64,000 nt of DNA. Origin: Aeromonas allosaccharophila (GTDB lineage Bacteria > Pseudomonadota > Gammaproteobacteria > Enterobacterales > Aeromonadaceae). The stretch covers positions 39,110-103,109 of the forward strand of contig NZ_CDBR01000119.1 in assembly GCF_000819685.1 (NCBI RefSeq). Direction: 5' to 3'. The position numbers and the translations under genes were made by a program. The stretch's first letter is position 1. The number at the start of each line of letters is the position of its first letter. The notes under the pieces were generated by a model. That model saw nothing but the letters and a program-made list of their open reading frames with translations. It was not told the origin of the DNA and did not search any database. Positions 18,114-26,938 of the stretch are shown here, one piece after another.

Positions 18114-18505
18114 TCAGTCAACTTTGCCCCTTTGCCCCGCCGATGATGTCGTTGCATCCTGCGGGGCCGGTTCTCTTTATTGTGCGGAGCGGCGAGATGT
18201 TGTGAGGGACAGGGCCCCCTGTCCGGTCGTGGAGCTTTTAGCCATGCTCACGCCGCTGTTCCGTTGAGATTGGCATGGCTGCGACGCGTGGGCATCGTAG
18301 CATCATGCTCTGGCCAATACGCACTCCGACAGCGCTGGACGCATATTTTCATTTTCCCCGCTTATGCCTGATTGCATCTATTGTGCCGCTGATCCCGACC
18401 CATTAAAATTTCGCGCCATTACACTACATCCTGAGTCGCCATCTGGCCTCATCGGGCGTGGAATCCCATCTTCTTCATGATGAATGCAAATAACAGGTGG
18501 TTGGT
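18114..18505. other. Non-coding stretch between chemoreceptor and ToxR-like gene
   Basis: About 390 bases. No terminator with a clear T-tract and no convincing ORF is visible. The 150 bases nearest the ToxR-like gene are richer in A/T and should hold its promoter. Confidence 0.4.
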
Positions 18506-19303
18506 ATGACGGGGGCTGCGCCAGGCAATAACATATCGGCCTATCACTTCGGTGATTATGTCTTTGATGTCAAAAGGCGAGAGCTGATTTTCTGTGCCGA
18601 CAAGGACAACGAGCAAGGCGCCAGAGTGGTGCGCTTGTCATCGGCCGAGAGCCTTATTTTCAGCTACCTGCTCGATCATCAGGACGAGGTGTGCGACAAG
18701 GATCTGCTGCTCGATATCGGCTGGCTGGGTCGCCCCATCAGCCCCAACTCCCTGAACGTGGCCATCGCCAATATTCGCCGCCACTTTGTGTCATCACCCC
18801 AGACGCTGGATATCAGAAGTACCCCGAAAAAAGGGTATTCCCTGCATCTGAACTGCAAGATGAAGTGCGATTACGGCAAGCCGCTGCCTACAGAGAGTGA
18901 GCCCTTGCCCGAGCCGGTGAGCGAACCCACGCCCGCTGTGGCTGAGCCGTCATCGTCGACATCACCACGGCCTGAGAATGAGGCTATCAGAGAGCCTGTT
19001 TCTGCCGCGGCCCGTTCCTTCTCTGAGCGTGTCAAACTCGCTTTTCTAAGCGGTATCGGGCGGCCGATGCTGGTCAGGAGTCTGGTTTACGTCAATCTGG
19101 TACTGGCTGTGCTGGTGGTCTTTGTCGCCAGTTATCTCCATTTCGAGTGGCTCCATGTGCAGTGTGCCGACTCGCCTACCGGTGTTGTTTGCCAGATGGA
19201 GGCCAGGAGTGACGTGCCACCAGTCAAACCGGCATCGCTGGTGCTGGTTTCCGGCCACAAGGTCCGCGTGCTTTCCTATAAAGAGCTCGAAAAAACGCTG
19301 TAA
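18506..19303 (+). CDS. ToxR-like membrane-bound winged-helix regulator
   Basis: A 265-residue one-component regulator. Residues 14-116 form an OmpR-type winged helix (LSSAESLIFSYLLDHQDEV, then SLNVAIANIRRHF and the end STPKKGYSL). A proline-rich linker spans about 124-165. A single membrane helix lies at 192-212, followed by a short periplasmic part of about 50 residues with two cysteines, Cys220 and Cys229, that could form a disulfide. This is the layout of ToxR/CadC. AGGTGG precedes ATG 18506 at good spacing; a GTG nine bases earlier is less likely. The next gene, 10 bases on, encodes a ToxS-sized membrane protein, which supports ToxR over CadC. Target genes are unknown. Confidence 0.85.
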   Translation: MTGAAPGNNISAYHFGDYVFDVKRRELIFCADKDNEQGARVVRLSSAESLIFSYLLDHQDEVCDKDLLLDIGWLGRPISPNSLNVAIANIRRHFVSSPQTLDIRSTPKKGYSLHLNCKMKCDYGKPLPTESEPLPEPVSEPTPAVAEPSSSTSPRPENEAIREPVSAAARSFSERVKLAFLSGIGRPMLVRSLVYVNLVLAVLVVFVASYLHFEWLHVQCADSPTGVVCQMEARSDVPPVKPASLVLVSGHKVRVLSYKELEKTL

Positions 19304-19313
19304 GGGATCTCTG

Positions 19314-19817
19314 ATGAAACGAACGCTGAAAAATACCTTGCTGCTGTTGCCACTGCTTTTGGTGCTGCTGTTTGTGGCCGGGATGTTTATCAACAGTCTG
19401 GGCTGTCATTACGAGCTGAAGATGTCGGCCAACGGGGTCAACTATCACGGGGTGTGTCGCTGGGGAAAAATCACCGTGATTGAAGAGGAGGAGGCGACCC
19501 GGGAGAAGTGGCGGGTGACCGGTTTTCAACTGACCTTCTTCAACCAGCTTGTTTACCTCATCGACAGTCGTACCCAGCTGCACGAGTCGGATAACGATGA
19601 CTCCTATCTCAATGAGTACAACCTGATCCAGTCGCAATATGCGCTGGTCAATTACGCCTGGGTGCCGCTGACCGAAAACAAGGTGGCGATCTTCCAGCGC
19701 GATCCGGTGCACGAGGTCGTGATTGCCCAGCGAGATGGCTGGTTCGATCTCTACCGCTGGTTCTTCCCCCCGGCACCGCTGGTGCCTGTTCAGCCGCAAA
19801 GCGCAGGCGCGGAGTGA
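19314..19817 (+). CDS. Small membrane-anchored protein, ToxS-like partner
   Basis: A 167-residue protein with one N-terminal membrane helix (about residues 8-26) and a periplasmic domain of about 135 residues. It follows the ToxR-like regulator by 10 bases, with AAGGGA placed well for ATG 19314, so the two are cotranscribed. Size, topology and context match ToxS, the partner that stabilises the periplasmic domain of ToxR, but I do not see clear ToxS sequence identity. The domain has few cysteines (Cys31, Cys46) and an acidic patch (IEEEEATREKW). The ToxS-like role is inferred from position. Confidence 0.65.
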   Translation: MKRTLKNTLLLLPLLLVLLFVAGMFINSLGCHYELKMSANGVNYHGVCRWGKITVIEEEEATREKWRVTGFQLTFFNQLVYLIDSRTQLHESDNDDSYLNEYNLIQSQYALVNYAWVPLTENKVAIFQRDPVHEVVIAQRDGWFDLYRWFFPPAPLVPVQPQSAGAE

Positions 19818-19821
19818 CTCG

Positions 19822-20241
19822 CTAGTTTCTGAGCAGTTTGCACCAGGGGCCGGTGACCTCGCAGTGGCCTGTCTCGTCGCTGTTTTGCCAGCCCAGTCGA
19901 TGGTAGAAGGCTAATGCCGCCGTGTTGCGGGTCGCCACCTTGAGCGAGCCGCGCGGCGAATCAGCGAGGCCCCGCTCAAGCAGAGCGCGCCCGATCCCCT
20001 GACCGTGCCAGTCGCTTGATACATAGAGGTGATGGACGAAGTGGTCGGGCTGCCAGATGGCGATAAAGCCGCAGATATTGCCCCCCTGTTCGGCTACCCA
20101 CACCTGTTCACCTTGGGTCTGTTCCTCGAAATCCTCGAGCTGGAAGCGGGCAGGATCGACCCAGTGAAAGGTGTGGCGGCGGCTCTTTAAAAACAGCCGG
20201 GCCAGTTGGGGAATGTCTTGTTCTTCCATGAGCCGGATCAT
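19822..20241 (-). CDS. GNAT-family N-acetyltransferase
   Basis: A 139-residue cytoplasmic acetyltransferase. The acetyl-CoA binding motif is HHLYVSSDWHGQGIGRALLE, and the C-terminal part (VATRNTAALAFYHRLGW) is typical of the family. The substrate cannot be told: GNAT enzymes of this size act on small molecules, peptides or proteins. Start ATG at 20241 has GGGAGG at ideal spacing; the frame extends six codons upstream without a better signal. It is convergent with the ToxS-like gene, whose stop lies 4 bases away. Confidence 0.88.
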   Translation of the reverse strand: MIRLMEEQDIPQLARLFLKSRRHTFHWVDPARFQLEDFEEQTQGEQVWVAEQGGNICGFIAIWQPDHFVHHLYVSSDWHGQGIGRALLERGLADSPRGSLKVATRNTAALAFYHRLGWQNSDETGHCEVTGPWCKLLRN

Positions 20242-20402
20242 GATGACCTCCCGGGTCAAGTCACTGTTCGCTGAGGCAACCGCGTGGCGGCAGGTTAATC
20301 TGATGCAAATGACAAGGGTGTGATTAAGCTCTGTCCATTGTATTTGCCATGGGGCTATACTGCCGGAGTCCCATGTATGGATGGCTTGAGGATCGCTGAT
20401 TT

Positions 20403-20903
20403 ATGGACAATAAACAGATTGAAGGCAACATTTTTGTTCCGGCGCACATAGACGATGTCTGGCACGCCTGGACCACCGAGAGCGGTCTGCGCAGCTTTCT
20501 GGCTCCCGAATGTTTGATGGTGGCCGAACCGAATGGCCCTTTCGAGATCTACTTCAGGCCTGATGCGCCCTTGGGTGAGCGTGGCAGCGAAGGGTGCCGG
20601 GTCATGGCCGTCATGCCCTATGACCTGCTCAGTTTCAGCTGGAATTTCCCACCTAGCCTACCCCATATCCGCCAGCAGAAAACCCAGGTGTGCCTGCGTT
20701 TTGTGCCGGAAGGGCAGGGCACTCGCCTCTACTTCCTGCAGAGCGGTTGGGCCAACGATCCGGATTGGGATCAGGGTTATGCCTATTTTCGGGAAGAGTG
20801 GCTGGAGACCAGCCTGCCACGGTTGCAGTACCGTTTTACCCACGGCCCTATCGACTGGAACAATCCGCCGGACAAGGCGCAGTTGAAGGCGCTGGCTCAG
20901 TAA
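20403..20903 (+). CDS. SRPBCC / AHSA1-type protein
   Basis: A 166-residue cytoplasmic protein of the START-like SRPBCC superfamily, closest to the AHSA1 group (opening IEGNIFVPAHIDDVWHAWTTESGLRSFLAPE, then the middle part VMPYDLLSFSWNFPPSLP and the end WLETSLPRLQYRF in pieces). These proteins form a helix-grip pocket for hydrophobic ligands or assist other proteins; no ligand can be assigned here. The gene is single, divergent from the GNAT gene, with a hairpin 20 bases after its stop. Confidence 0.82.
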   Translation: MDNKQIEGNIFVPAHIDDVWHAWTTESGLRSFLAPECLMVAEPNGPFEIYFRPDAPLGERGSEGCRVMAVMPYDLLSFSWNFPPSLPHIRQQKTQVCLRFVPEGQGTRLYFLQSGWANDPDWDQGYAYFREEWLETSLPRLQYRFTHGPIDWNNPPDKAQLKALAQ

Positions 20904-20920
20904 TCCCGGATCTCAGACAT

Positions 20921-20946
20921 AAAAAAAACCGGCCAAAAGGCCGGTT
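20921..20946 (-). terminator. Terminator, best oriented for glk
   Basis: AACCGGCC and GGCCGGTT form a stem with loop AAAA, with a run of eight A on the left, which reads as a T-tract on the minus strand. It is therefore a good terminator for the minus-strand glk; for the + strand it has only TTG behind it but may still help end the SRPBCC transcript. Confidence 0.75.
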
Positions 20947-21108
20947 GAAACAGTTCAGGCTTGTCAGGTGACAAACGTATCCAGCGGATGAGAGTCGCTT
21001 TCCACTCCTTGTGAAGCACAACCCTCTTGGTTACGTGCAGCTACTTTATGCCATTCACACTGAATCGAGGCTGAACCATGGATGATCCCGCCTCATGCCC
21101 CTCTTCAA

Positions 21109-22077
21109 TCAGATGCTGATCCCCATCGACTGGCGCAAGTAAGCGCCAGCGCCGAGCAGCCCCGGCCCTTCGTGGGTGATCAGGAACACCGGGATCTCCT
21201 TGAGGTAAGACTTGAAGCGCCCCTTGTCTTCAAAGGCGACCCGGAAACCGGAACCGGTAAAGAACTCCTGAAAGCGTGGCACTATGCCGCCAGCGATATA
21301 GATGCCGCCGTAGGTACCCATATTGAGCGCCAGATTGCCGGCAAAGCGACCCATCAGCACGCAGAACAGGCTCAAGGTACGACGGCAATCGAGACACTCC
21401 CCGGCCAGTGCGCGCTCGGTGATGTCTTTGGGGGCGAATGGCTCGGGCTCACGGCCATCTGACTTCACCAGCCCGCGATAGAGATTGACCAGACCCGGGC
21501 CGGAGAGGAAGCGCTCGGCCGAGACATGACCCAGTTCGCCACGCATCACCTGCAGCACCGCATCTTCCTCTTCGCTGTTGGCGGCAAAATCCACATGACC
21601 CCCTTCACCCGGCAGACTCAGCCACTGCTCGCCCGCCTTGACCAGATGGGCGACCCCAAGGCCGGTGCCCGCGCCATAGATGGCGATGGGTTTGCCAGCC
21701 ACCGGCGCCGAGCCGCCCAGCTGGATGCGATCCGATTCAGCCAGTACCGGCACCGCCATCGAGACGGCGGTGAAGTCGTTGATCACCTGCAGGCGAGCCA
21801 GCCCGAGATTGCTCTGCATCTCGCTGATGGAGAACTCCCAGCTGTGGTTGGTCATGGCGACCCAGTCACCGTTGATGGGGCAGGCGATGGCGATGCAGGC
21901 TTCACCCACTTCTACCTTGTGTTCGTCCAGATAGAGGCGTACCACGGCTTCAAGGCTGGGATGGGCCAGACCTGAGTAGGTCTTTGCCTGAGAGATAGTA
22001 CCGGTGGCCAGCTCACACAGGGCCAGACGCGCATTGGTGCCGCCGACATCGCCGACCAGCGCATGGGTATGCTGCAT
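21109..22077 (-). CDS. glk: Glucokinase
   Basis: A 322-residue cytoplasmic kinase that phosphorylates glucose with ATP to glucose-6-phosphate. The phosphate-binding loop [15 protein letters not shown] is at the N-terminus, then [15 protein letters not shown], the [12 protein letters not shown] loop and the [15 protein letters not shown] segment, all typical of the bacterial Glk family; length is as usual. AAGGAG lies six bases before the ATG on the minus strand. It is divergent from hexR, sharing an intergenic region of 350 bases with a HexR-like site and a LacI-type palindrome, so control by glycolytic regulators is likely. Confidence 0.95.
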   Translation of the reverse strand: MQHTHALVGDVGGTNARLALCELATGTISQAKTYSGLAHPSLEAVVRLYLDEHKVEVGEACIAIACPINGDWVAMTNHSWEFSISEMQSNLGLARLQVINDFTAVSMAVPVLAESDRIQLGGSAPVAGKPIAIYGAGTGLGVAHLVKAGEQWLSLPGEGGHVDFAANSEEEDAVLQVMRGELGHVSAERFLSGPGLVNLYRGLVKSDGREPEPFAPKDITERALAGECLDCRRTLSLFCVLMGRFAGNLALNMGTYGGIYIAGGIVPRFQEFFTGSGFRVAFEDKGRFKSYLKEIPVFLITHEGPGLLGAGAYLRQSMGISI

Positions 22078-22228
22078 AACAACTCCTTCGTTACAGGATG
22101 GGGACGACCGTGGTGTCCCGAGATTATTGTTGGATTATGACGGCCCATTCTATCCGAGCCGGGCCCCGCTCACTCGCCGGATCGATACAAACGTGCGCCT
22201 GCTCACAGTGTTGTTGCTTTGCAACATT

Positions 22229-22242
22229 TGTAAGCGCTTTCA
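22229..22242. promoter_or_regulatory. LacI/GalR-type operator-like palindrome
   Basis: TGTAAGCGCTTTCA is a near-perfect palindrome centred on GC, the form bound by LacI-family sugar regulators. It lies about 150 bases before glk on its upstream side. No LacI-family gene is in the window, so the regulator would be encoded elsewhere. Confidence 0.5.
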
Positions 22243-22393
22243 CGGCAAGGTGACGTTTTGTAACGAAAAGTACGAAATAATTAGAGATGAGTCATACTTT
22301 GTATGGCAGGCGTTAGTGGCCATAACCGCTTGTCTTGTATAGTCCTTAGCTTGATTGGAAACCTGCTTAGCCGTAGATTGAGTGCAAAGACAC

Positions 22394-22408
22394 TGAAGCT
22401 AAATTACA
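22394..22408. promoter_or_regulatory. HexR-like operator before hexR
   Basis: TGAAGCTAAATTACA matches the HexR consensus TGTAATTAAATTACA at 11-12 of 15 positions, with the right half exact. It ends 20 bases before the hexR start, a place fit for autoregulation. Confidence 0.5.
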
Positions 22409-22427
22409 AAAACGCCTGGTGGTGATG

Positions 22428-23282
22428 ATGAATACCCTTGATAAAATTACGAACAACTTGGAAAGTTTCAGTAAATCAGAACGCAAGGTTGCCGAGGTGA
22501 TCCTGGCGTCTCCCCAGACCGCTATCCACTCCAGCATCGCCGCCCTGGCCAAGATGGCCGACGTCAGTGAACCGACCGTCAACCGCTTTTGCCGCCGTCT
22601 CGATACCAAGGGCTTTCCCGATTTCAAACTCCATCTGGCCCAGAGCCTGGCCAATGGCACCCCTTACGTAAATCGTCATGTGGAAGCGGAAGACGGGCCG
22701 GATACCTACACCGCCAAGATCTTCGAATCCACCATGGCCTGTCTGGATGCCGCCAAAAACAGTCTGGATATCTCCGCCATCAACCGTTGTGTCGATATCC
22801 TGACCCAGTCCAAGAAGATCAGCTTCTTTGGCCTGGGTGCCTCCTCCGCCGTGGCGCGCGATGCCCAGAACAAATTCTTCCGCTTCAATATTCCGGTGGT
22901 GAGTTTTGAGGACATCGTCATGATGCGCATGAGCTGCATCAACAGCAGTGAAGGGGATGTGGTAGTGCTGATCTCCCACACCGGCCGTACCAAGGCGCTG
23001 GTGGAGATCGCCGCGCTGGCCCGCGAGAACGATGCCACCGTGATCGGCATGACGGCCAAGGATTCCCCGCTGGCCCGCGAGTGCAATCTGGTGCTCTCCA
23101 TGGATGTGCCGGAAGATACCGATGTCTATATGCCGATGGCATCCCGCATTGCCCAGCTGGCGCTGGTGGATGTACTGGCGACCGGTTTTACCCTGCGCCG
23201 GGGGATGAAATTTCGCGAAAATCTGAAAAAAGTGAAAGAGGGATTGCGCGAATCCCGCTTCGAAACCCCGCACTCTTCCTGA
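22428..23282 (+). CDS. hexR: HexR, RpiR-family regulator of central carbon metabolism
   Basis: A 284-residue repressor/activator of the RpiR family. The N-terminal helix-turn-helix (SIAALAKMADVSEPTVNRFCRRLDTKGFPDFKLHLAQSL in pieces) is nearly the same as in E. coli HexR, and a C-terminal SIS sugar-phosphate domain follows (KKISFFGLGASSAVARDAQNKFFRF; VVVLISHTGRTKALVEIA), sensing KDPG in known homologs. It controls glycolytic and Entner-Doudoroff genes. ATG 22428 is chosen because MNTLDKI aligns with the E. coli start; three in-frame starts lie just before it. The neighbours glk and pykA and the HexR-like sites around them fit its regulon. Confidence 0.95.
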   Translation: MNTLDKITNNLESFSKSERKVAEVILASPQTAIHSSIAALAKMADVSEPTVNRFCRRLDTKGFPDFKLHLAQSLANGTPYVNRHVEAEDGPDTYTAKIFESTMACLDAAKNSLDISAINRCVDILTQSKKISFFGLGASSAVARDAQNKFFRFNIPVVSFEDIVMMRMSCINSSEGDVVVLISHTGRTKALVEIAALARENDATVIGMTAKDSPLARECNLVLSMDVPEDTDVYMPMASRIAQLALVDVLATGFTLRRGMKFRENLKKVKEGLRESRFETPHSS

Positions 23283-23285
23283 ACC

Positions 23286-23307
23286 GTCGGGGGCTCCGGC
23301 CCCCGAC
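23286..23307 (+). terminator. Hairpin after hexR
   Basis: GTCGGGGGC pairs with GCCCCCGAC over a short loop just after the hexR stop. It has no T-tract, so it may be a weak terminator or an mRNA-stabilising stem. Confidence 0.5.
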
Positions 23308-23336
23308 TGTCTATGCCACCCGCCTTGGTGTAGTAT

Positions 23337-23351
23337 TGTAATTTAATAACA
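23337..23351. promoter_or_regulatory. HexR-like operator before pykA
   Basis: TGTAATTTAATAACA agrees with the HexR consensus TGTAATTAAATTACA at 13 of 15 positions. It lies about 95 bases before the pykA start, in the hexR-pykA gap, as expected for HexR control of pyruvate kinase. Confidence 0.7.
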
Positions 23352-23445
23352 AAAACCACCCAGATGGTTTGCAAACGGGTGCATCGAGCCATGGGCTTGA
23401 TGGGGCAGAATCTCAAGTCATATCAACTTCATATTGGAGTCTTTC

Positions 23446-24885
23446 ATGCCTAGACGTACAAAGATTGTAACCACACTCGGTCCGGCTACCGACCGCGAAG
23501 GGATCCTCGAAGGGATCATCCGCGCCGGGGCTGACATGGTGCGGATGAACTTCTCTCACGGCACTGCTGAAGACCATATCCTGCGCGCCAATCAGGTGCG
23601 TGACATTGCTGCCAAGCTCGGTCGTCACGTCGCCATCATGGGTGATCTGCAAGGCCCGAAAATCCGTGTTTCCACTTTCAAGGATGGCAAAGTCTATCTG
23701 GCCATCGGTGACAAGTTCATTCTCGACGCGGCACTCGGCAAGGGTGAAGGCTGTCAGGAGCAGGTCGGCATCGACTACAAGAGCCTGCCAAACGATGTGG
23801 TACCGGGCGACATCCTGCTGCTGGACGATGGCCGTGTGCAACTGAAAGTCGAGCAGGTTGAAGGCACCCGCATTCACACCACGGTGACCGTGGCCGGGCC
23901 GCTCTCCAACAACAAGGGCATCAACAAGAAAGGGGGCGGTCTCTCCGCACCGGCCCTGACCGAGAAAGACAAGGAAGACATCAAGACCGCGGCCCTGATG
24001 AACGTCGACTACCTGGCGGTCTCCTTCCCGCGCTGTGGCGATGATCTGCGCTATGCCCGTGAACTGGCTCGTGAAGCAGGCTCCAATGCCAAGATCGTGG
24101 CCAAGGTAGAGCGTGCCGAAACCGTCGCGACCGATGAGGCGATGGAAGACATCATCCTCGGTTCCGATGCCGTCATGGTCGCCCGTGGCGATCTCGGTGT
24201 CGAGATCGGTGACCCCGAGCTGGTTGGCGTACAGAAGAAGCTGATCCGTCACTCCCGTCGTCTGAACCGGGTGGTGATCACCGCGACCCAGATGATGGAG
24301 TCGATGATCAACGCGCCGCTGCCGACCCGTGCCGAAGTGATGGACGTGGCCAACGCCGTGCTGGATGGTACCGATGCGGTGATGCTCTCTGCCGAAACCG
24401 CCGCCGGTCAGTTCCCCATCGAGACCGTGACCTCCATGGCGAGCGTCTGTGTCGGTGCCGAGAAACACCCGAGCCTGAACGTCTCCAACCATCGCATGAA
24501 CTACACCTTCACCTCGGTGGAAGAGGCGGTGGCCATGTCCACCATGTATGCCGCCAACCACCTGGAAGGGGTCAAGGCGATCGTGGCGCTGACCGAATCC
24601 GGCACCACCCCGCTGCTGATGTCCCGTATCAGCTCCGGTCTGCCGATCTTCGCCATGTCTCCCCACAACAAGACCCTGGCCTGGACCAACCTCTACCGTG
24701 GCGTTACCCCGGTGATGTTTGACGGTGACGAGACCAAGCCGGTCTACGAAGTGTGTCGCGACGCGCTGGACGTGCTCAAGGCCAAAGGCCTGCTGCAGAG
24801 CGGCGACATGGTGCTGCTGACTCACGGTGACAAGATGGAAACCGTGGGCAGTACCAACACCTGCAAGGTGATGATGGTCGAATAA
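23446..24885 (+). CDS. pykA: Pyruvate kinase II
   Basis: A 479-residue cytoplasmic enzyme that makes pyruvate and ATP from phosphoenolpyruvate and ADP. The start [17 protein letters not shown], the catalytic region [25 protein letters not shown] and [10 protein letters not shown] are all present. Details such as [18 protein letters not shown] match E. coli PykA (AMP/sugar-phosphate activated) rather than PykF. ATG 23446 has TGGAG at good spacing. It lies downstream of hexR with a HexR-like operator in front and a strong terminator behind. Confidence 0.96.
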   Translation: MPRRTKIVTTLGPATDREGILEGIIRAGADMVRMNFSHGTAEDHILRANQVRDIAAKLGRHVAIMGDLQGPKIRVSTFKDGKVYLAIGDKFILDAALGKGEGCQEQVGIDYKSLPNDVVPGDILLLDDGRVQLKVEQVEGTRIHTTVTVAGPLSNNKGINKKGGGLSAPALTEKDKEDIKTAALMNVDYLAVSFPRCGDDLRYARELAREAGSNAKIVAKVERAETVATDEAMEDIILGSDAVMVARGDLGVEIGDPELVGVQKKLIRHSRRLNRVVITATQMMESMINAPLPTRAEVMDVANAVLDGTDAVMLSAETAAGQFPIETVTSMASVCVGAEKHPSLNVSNHRMNYTFTSVEEAVAMSTMYAANHLEGVKAIVALTESGTTPLLMSRISSGLPIFAMSPHNKTLAWTNLYRGVTPVMFDGDETKPVYEVCRDALDVLKAKGLLQSGDMVLLTHGDKMETVGSTNTCKVMMVE

Positions 24886-24909
24886 GCGCCTCTGCCTGTG
24901 CTGTCATCA

Positions 24910-24942
24910 AAGCTGTTCGCCATTGGCGAGCAGCTTTTTTTT
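24910..24942 (+). terminator. Rho-independent terminator of pykA
   Basis: AAGCTGTTCGCC and GGCGAGCAGCTT form a stem with one mismatch and loop ATT; eight T follow. Confidence 0.92.
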
Positions 24943-25134
24943 ATGGTTGCGGCACGGGTTTGTGTGCCAAGTGTGAGGTGAGGATGGACTCAATGATTGC
25001 CTCAATAGCCCATCGTCCCGATAATGCGGGATGACCTGCGCACGACATGCACGACAAACCTGTTTATGTTGGCCATCACCCGAGCTCCGGGTGAGAGGGC
25101 GGCTAAACGGGTAACACGGAATGGGAGCAAGAAG

Positions 25135-25911
25135 ATGAACAATCGTAACTGGTTGCTGGCCTTGTCACTGAGTCTGGCCTTCTCACCCTGTTATGCCGAC
25201 TGGGCCAAGCTCAAGGCCGCCGCCTCCGATCTCGGGACGGCGGTGAGCGAGACCGGCAAGGAGGTGTGGCAGGATGTCAGCGATTTTTCCAAGAAGAGTT
25301 GGGCCTCCATCTCCGCCTGGGGTGAGGATGCTTTCAACACAGCCGGAGTCTGGACCGACAAGAGCATCGCGACCGGCAAGGAGTGGTTGAAAGTCGCCGA
25401 CAAGAAGCTCGACGAGATGTTGAATCCCAAGACGGCGCAAGAGGCCCGGCTGGCCCTCAACACCATGGCAGATACCGCACTGGTGCGGCTGTTCAACGAG
25501 CAACCCTCTGCCAAGTTGCTGTTTGACAAGGCTTATGGCTATGCGGTGTTCGATTCGCGCAAGTTTTCCCTGATGCTGCATACCAATCAGGGTGCCGGGG
25601 TGGCGGTTAATCGCAAAAACGGCAAGCACACCTATATGAAGATGTTTGGCGCGGGTCTTGCTGCCGGGATCGGCGGCAAGTTCTATCAGCAGGTGATCCT
25701 GTTCGAAGACAAGGCCAGATTCGATGCCTTCGTGACCCAGGGTTGGGAGGCCACTTCCGAAGTGGGGGTGGTGGCTGGCAAGGAGAGTGCCGAGCTGACC
25801 GCCAAATACAACGGCGGCATGGCGATCTACCAGATTGGTGAGAAGGGCCTGTTGTTTGATGCCAATATCTCCGGCTCCAAATACTGGATCGACAAGGATC
25901 TGACCCAGTAA
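25135..25911 (+). CDS. Exported SYLF (YSC84-type) domain protein
   Basis: A 258-residue protein with a signal peptide (MNNRNWLLALSLSLAFSPCYA, cut near residue 21). An N-terminal helical, lysine/tryptophan-rich part of about 100 residues precedes a SYLF domain (about 115-255: LLFDKAYGYAVFDSRKFSLML, GAGVAVNRKNGKHTYMKMFGAGLAAGIGGK). SYLF domains bind phosphoinositide-like lipids in eukaryotes; the bacterial role is not settled and is probably at the envelope. ATG 25135 is preceded by GGGAGCAAGAAG; the open frame further upstream lacks a signal sequence. Single gene with a strong terminator. Confidence 0.85.
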   Translation: MNNRNWLLALSLSLAFSPCYADWAKLKAAASDLGTAVSETGKEVWQDVSDFSKKSWASISAWGEDAFNTAGVWTDKSIATGKEWLKVADKKLDEMLNPKTAQEARLALNTMADTALVRLFNEQPSAKLLFDKAYGYAVFDSRKFSLMLHTNQGAGVAVNRKNGKHTYMKMFGAGLAAGIGGKFYQQVILFEDKARFDAFVTQGWEATSEVGVVAGKESAELTAKYNGGMAIYQIGEKGLLFDANISGSKYWIDKDLTQ

Positions 25912-25988
25912 TTGTTCGTGCTTTGAGCGATCGCACGTTTTTCTTTATGCACTGTGAGTCGCTGTCTGTTTAAACGCGGCAACGTGCA

Positions 25989-26017
25989 GTAAAAGAGGGC
26001 CACTGGCCCTCTTTTAC
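25989..26017. terminator. Bidirectional-looking terminator
   Basis: GTAAAAGAGGGCC and GGCCCTCTTTTAC form a perfect 13-bp stem with loop ACT, with A and T runs inside the arms, so it can end transcription on either strand. It closes the SYLF gene. Confidence 0.85.
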
Positions 26018-26059
26018 GTGGGCGCCAGCAAGATTTATCAACAGAACAAGGAGAGTGGC

Positions 26060-26449
26060 ATGGTACAAGCAACGGAACCGGGTGGGATGGAGATGAGCCC
26101 GAGTCGAGAGTGGGACAAGCAGAGTATCTATCTGCGTCTGCAGGATGGCATCCCCATGGCCTTCTGGGTCAAGGGGGAACAGGTCTTTCCCCTCGAACCC
26201 GGCCTGGCAGGATCGGAATACCGGGGGCATGTTGGCTGGGGGCAGGCCGATGAGGCGACGATGGCCCTGGCGCAGGCGATTGTCGCCAGGCTGGTGGTGG
26301 AGGGATTGATCTCGCCCGAACGAGCAGTGAGCCGTGCGGGTTACCTTCACGATGAAGTGCTGGTCAAACTACCCACCGGAGAGCATTACGATCTGCATCT
26401 TAGCTATCTGAGGCTGTTATTTGGTGAGGATGGCGTACCGCGCCCGTGA
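26060..26449 (+). CDS. Unrecognised small soluble protein
   Basis: A 129-residue protein with no signal peptide or membrane helix. AAGGAGAG stands 5 bases before the ATG, so translation is well supported. It contains MAFWVKGEQVFPLEPG, a helical middle (ATMALAQAIVARLVVEGLI) and LHLSYLRLLFGEDG near the end. I do not recognise a family and suspect it is restricted to Aeromonas and relatives. It lies just before the fliE promoter but is separated from the flagellar operon, so a flagellar role is not implied. Confidence 0.7.
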   Translation: MVQATEPGGMEMSPSREWDKQSIYLRLQDGIPMAFWVKGEQVFPLEPGLAGSEYRGHVGWGQADEATMALAQAIVARLVVEGLISPERAVSRAGYLHDEVLVKLPTGEHYDLHLSYLRLLFGEDGVPRP

Positions 26450-26518
26450 GTGATGCGGGCTCCTCATCAGTGCTCTGCGAATACCCCATTCCTTTGGCTT
26501 GAGAGTATTTTTCCTGAT

Positions 26519-26534
26519 TGGCACTTTTATTGCT
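26519..26534 (+). promoter_or_regulatory. Sigma-54 promoter of the fliE operon
   Basis: TGGCAC at 26519-26524 and TTGC at 26530-26533 keep the exact -24/-12 spacing (GG to GC 12 bases) of RpoN promoters. The -12 box lies about 40 bases before fliE. This fits the RpoN/FlrC class of basal-body genes in polar flagella. Confidence 0.85.
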
Positions 26535-26574
26535 TTAAGCCAGTCAGCGTCAATGAATTGTCTGGGGATGGAAA

Positions 26575-26892
26575 ATGGAAATAAGTGCAAGCAGCCTGAT
26601 GCAAGAGATGCAGGCGCTCAAGATTGAAGCAGGCGCAACGCCGCTGGCACAGCCCGGTCGTCCGGTGACATCCGACTTTGGTCAGCTGCTGCAACAGGCG
26701 CTGGGCAACGTCAACGAGCTGCAAGGCGCCGCCAATGATCTGCGCACCCGTTTCGATATGGGCGACAAGTCGGTGGATCTGGCCGAGGTCATGATCTCCG
26801 GCCAAAAATCTTCCATCGCCTTTGAAGCCACGGTACAGGTGCGCAACAAGATGGTCGATGCCTACAAGACCATCATGAACATGCCGGTATAA
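26575..26892 (+). CDS. fliE: Flagellar basal body protein FliE
   Basis: A 105-residue protein that links the MS-ring to the proximal rod. The C-terminal block VDLAEVMISGQKSSIAFEATVQVRNKMVDAYKTIMNMPV, read in pieces, is the FliE family signature and length is usual. It is secreted through the flagellar export gate rather than by a signal peptide. It opens the large flagellar operon, directly behind a sigma-54 promoter; fliF follows after 46 bases. Confidence 0.95.
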   Translation: MEISASSLMQEMQALKIEAGATPLAQPGRPVTSDFGQLLQQALGNVNELQGAANDLRTRFDMGDKSVDLAEVMISGQKSSIAFEATVQVRNKMVDAYKTIMNMPV

Positions 26893-26938
26893 GTGATTAC
26901 TGAACATCATGAACATGTCAGCAATAAGGACATAAATC

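Larger units (their letters stand above)
22078..22427. other. Divergent promoter region of glk and hexR
   Basis: Holds two candidate operators, listed separately: a LacI-type palindrome and a HexR-like site. The half nearer hexR is AT-rich. No coding region is seen. Confidence 0.5.

Noticed and set aside
23413..24825. 470-codon open frame opposite pykA
   Set aside because: Antisense shadow; histidine/glycine-rich nonsense typical of such frames.
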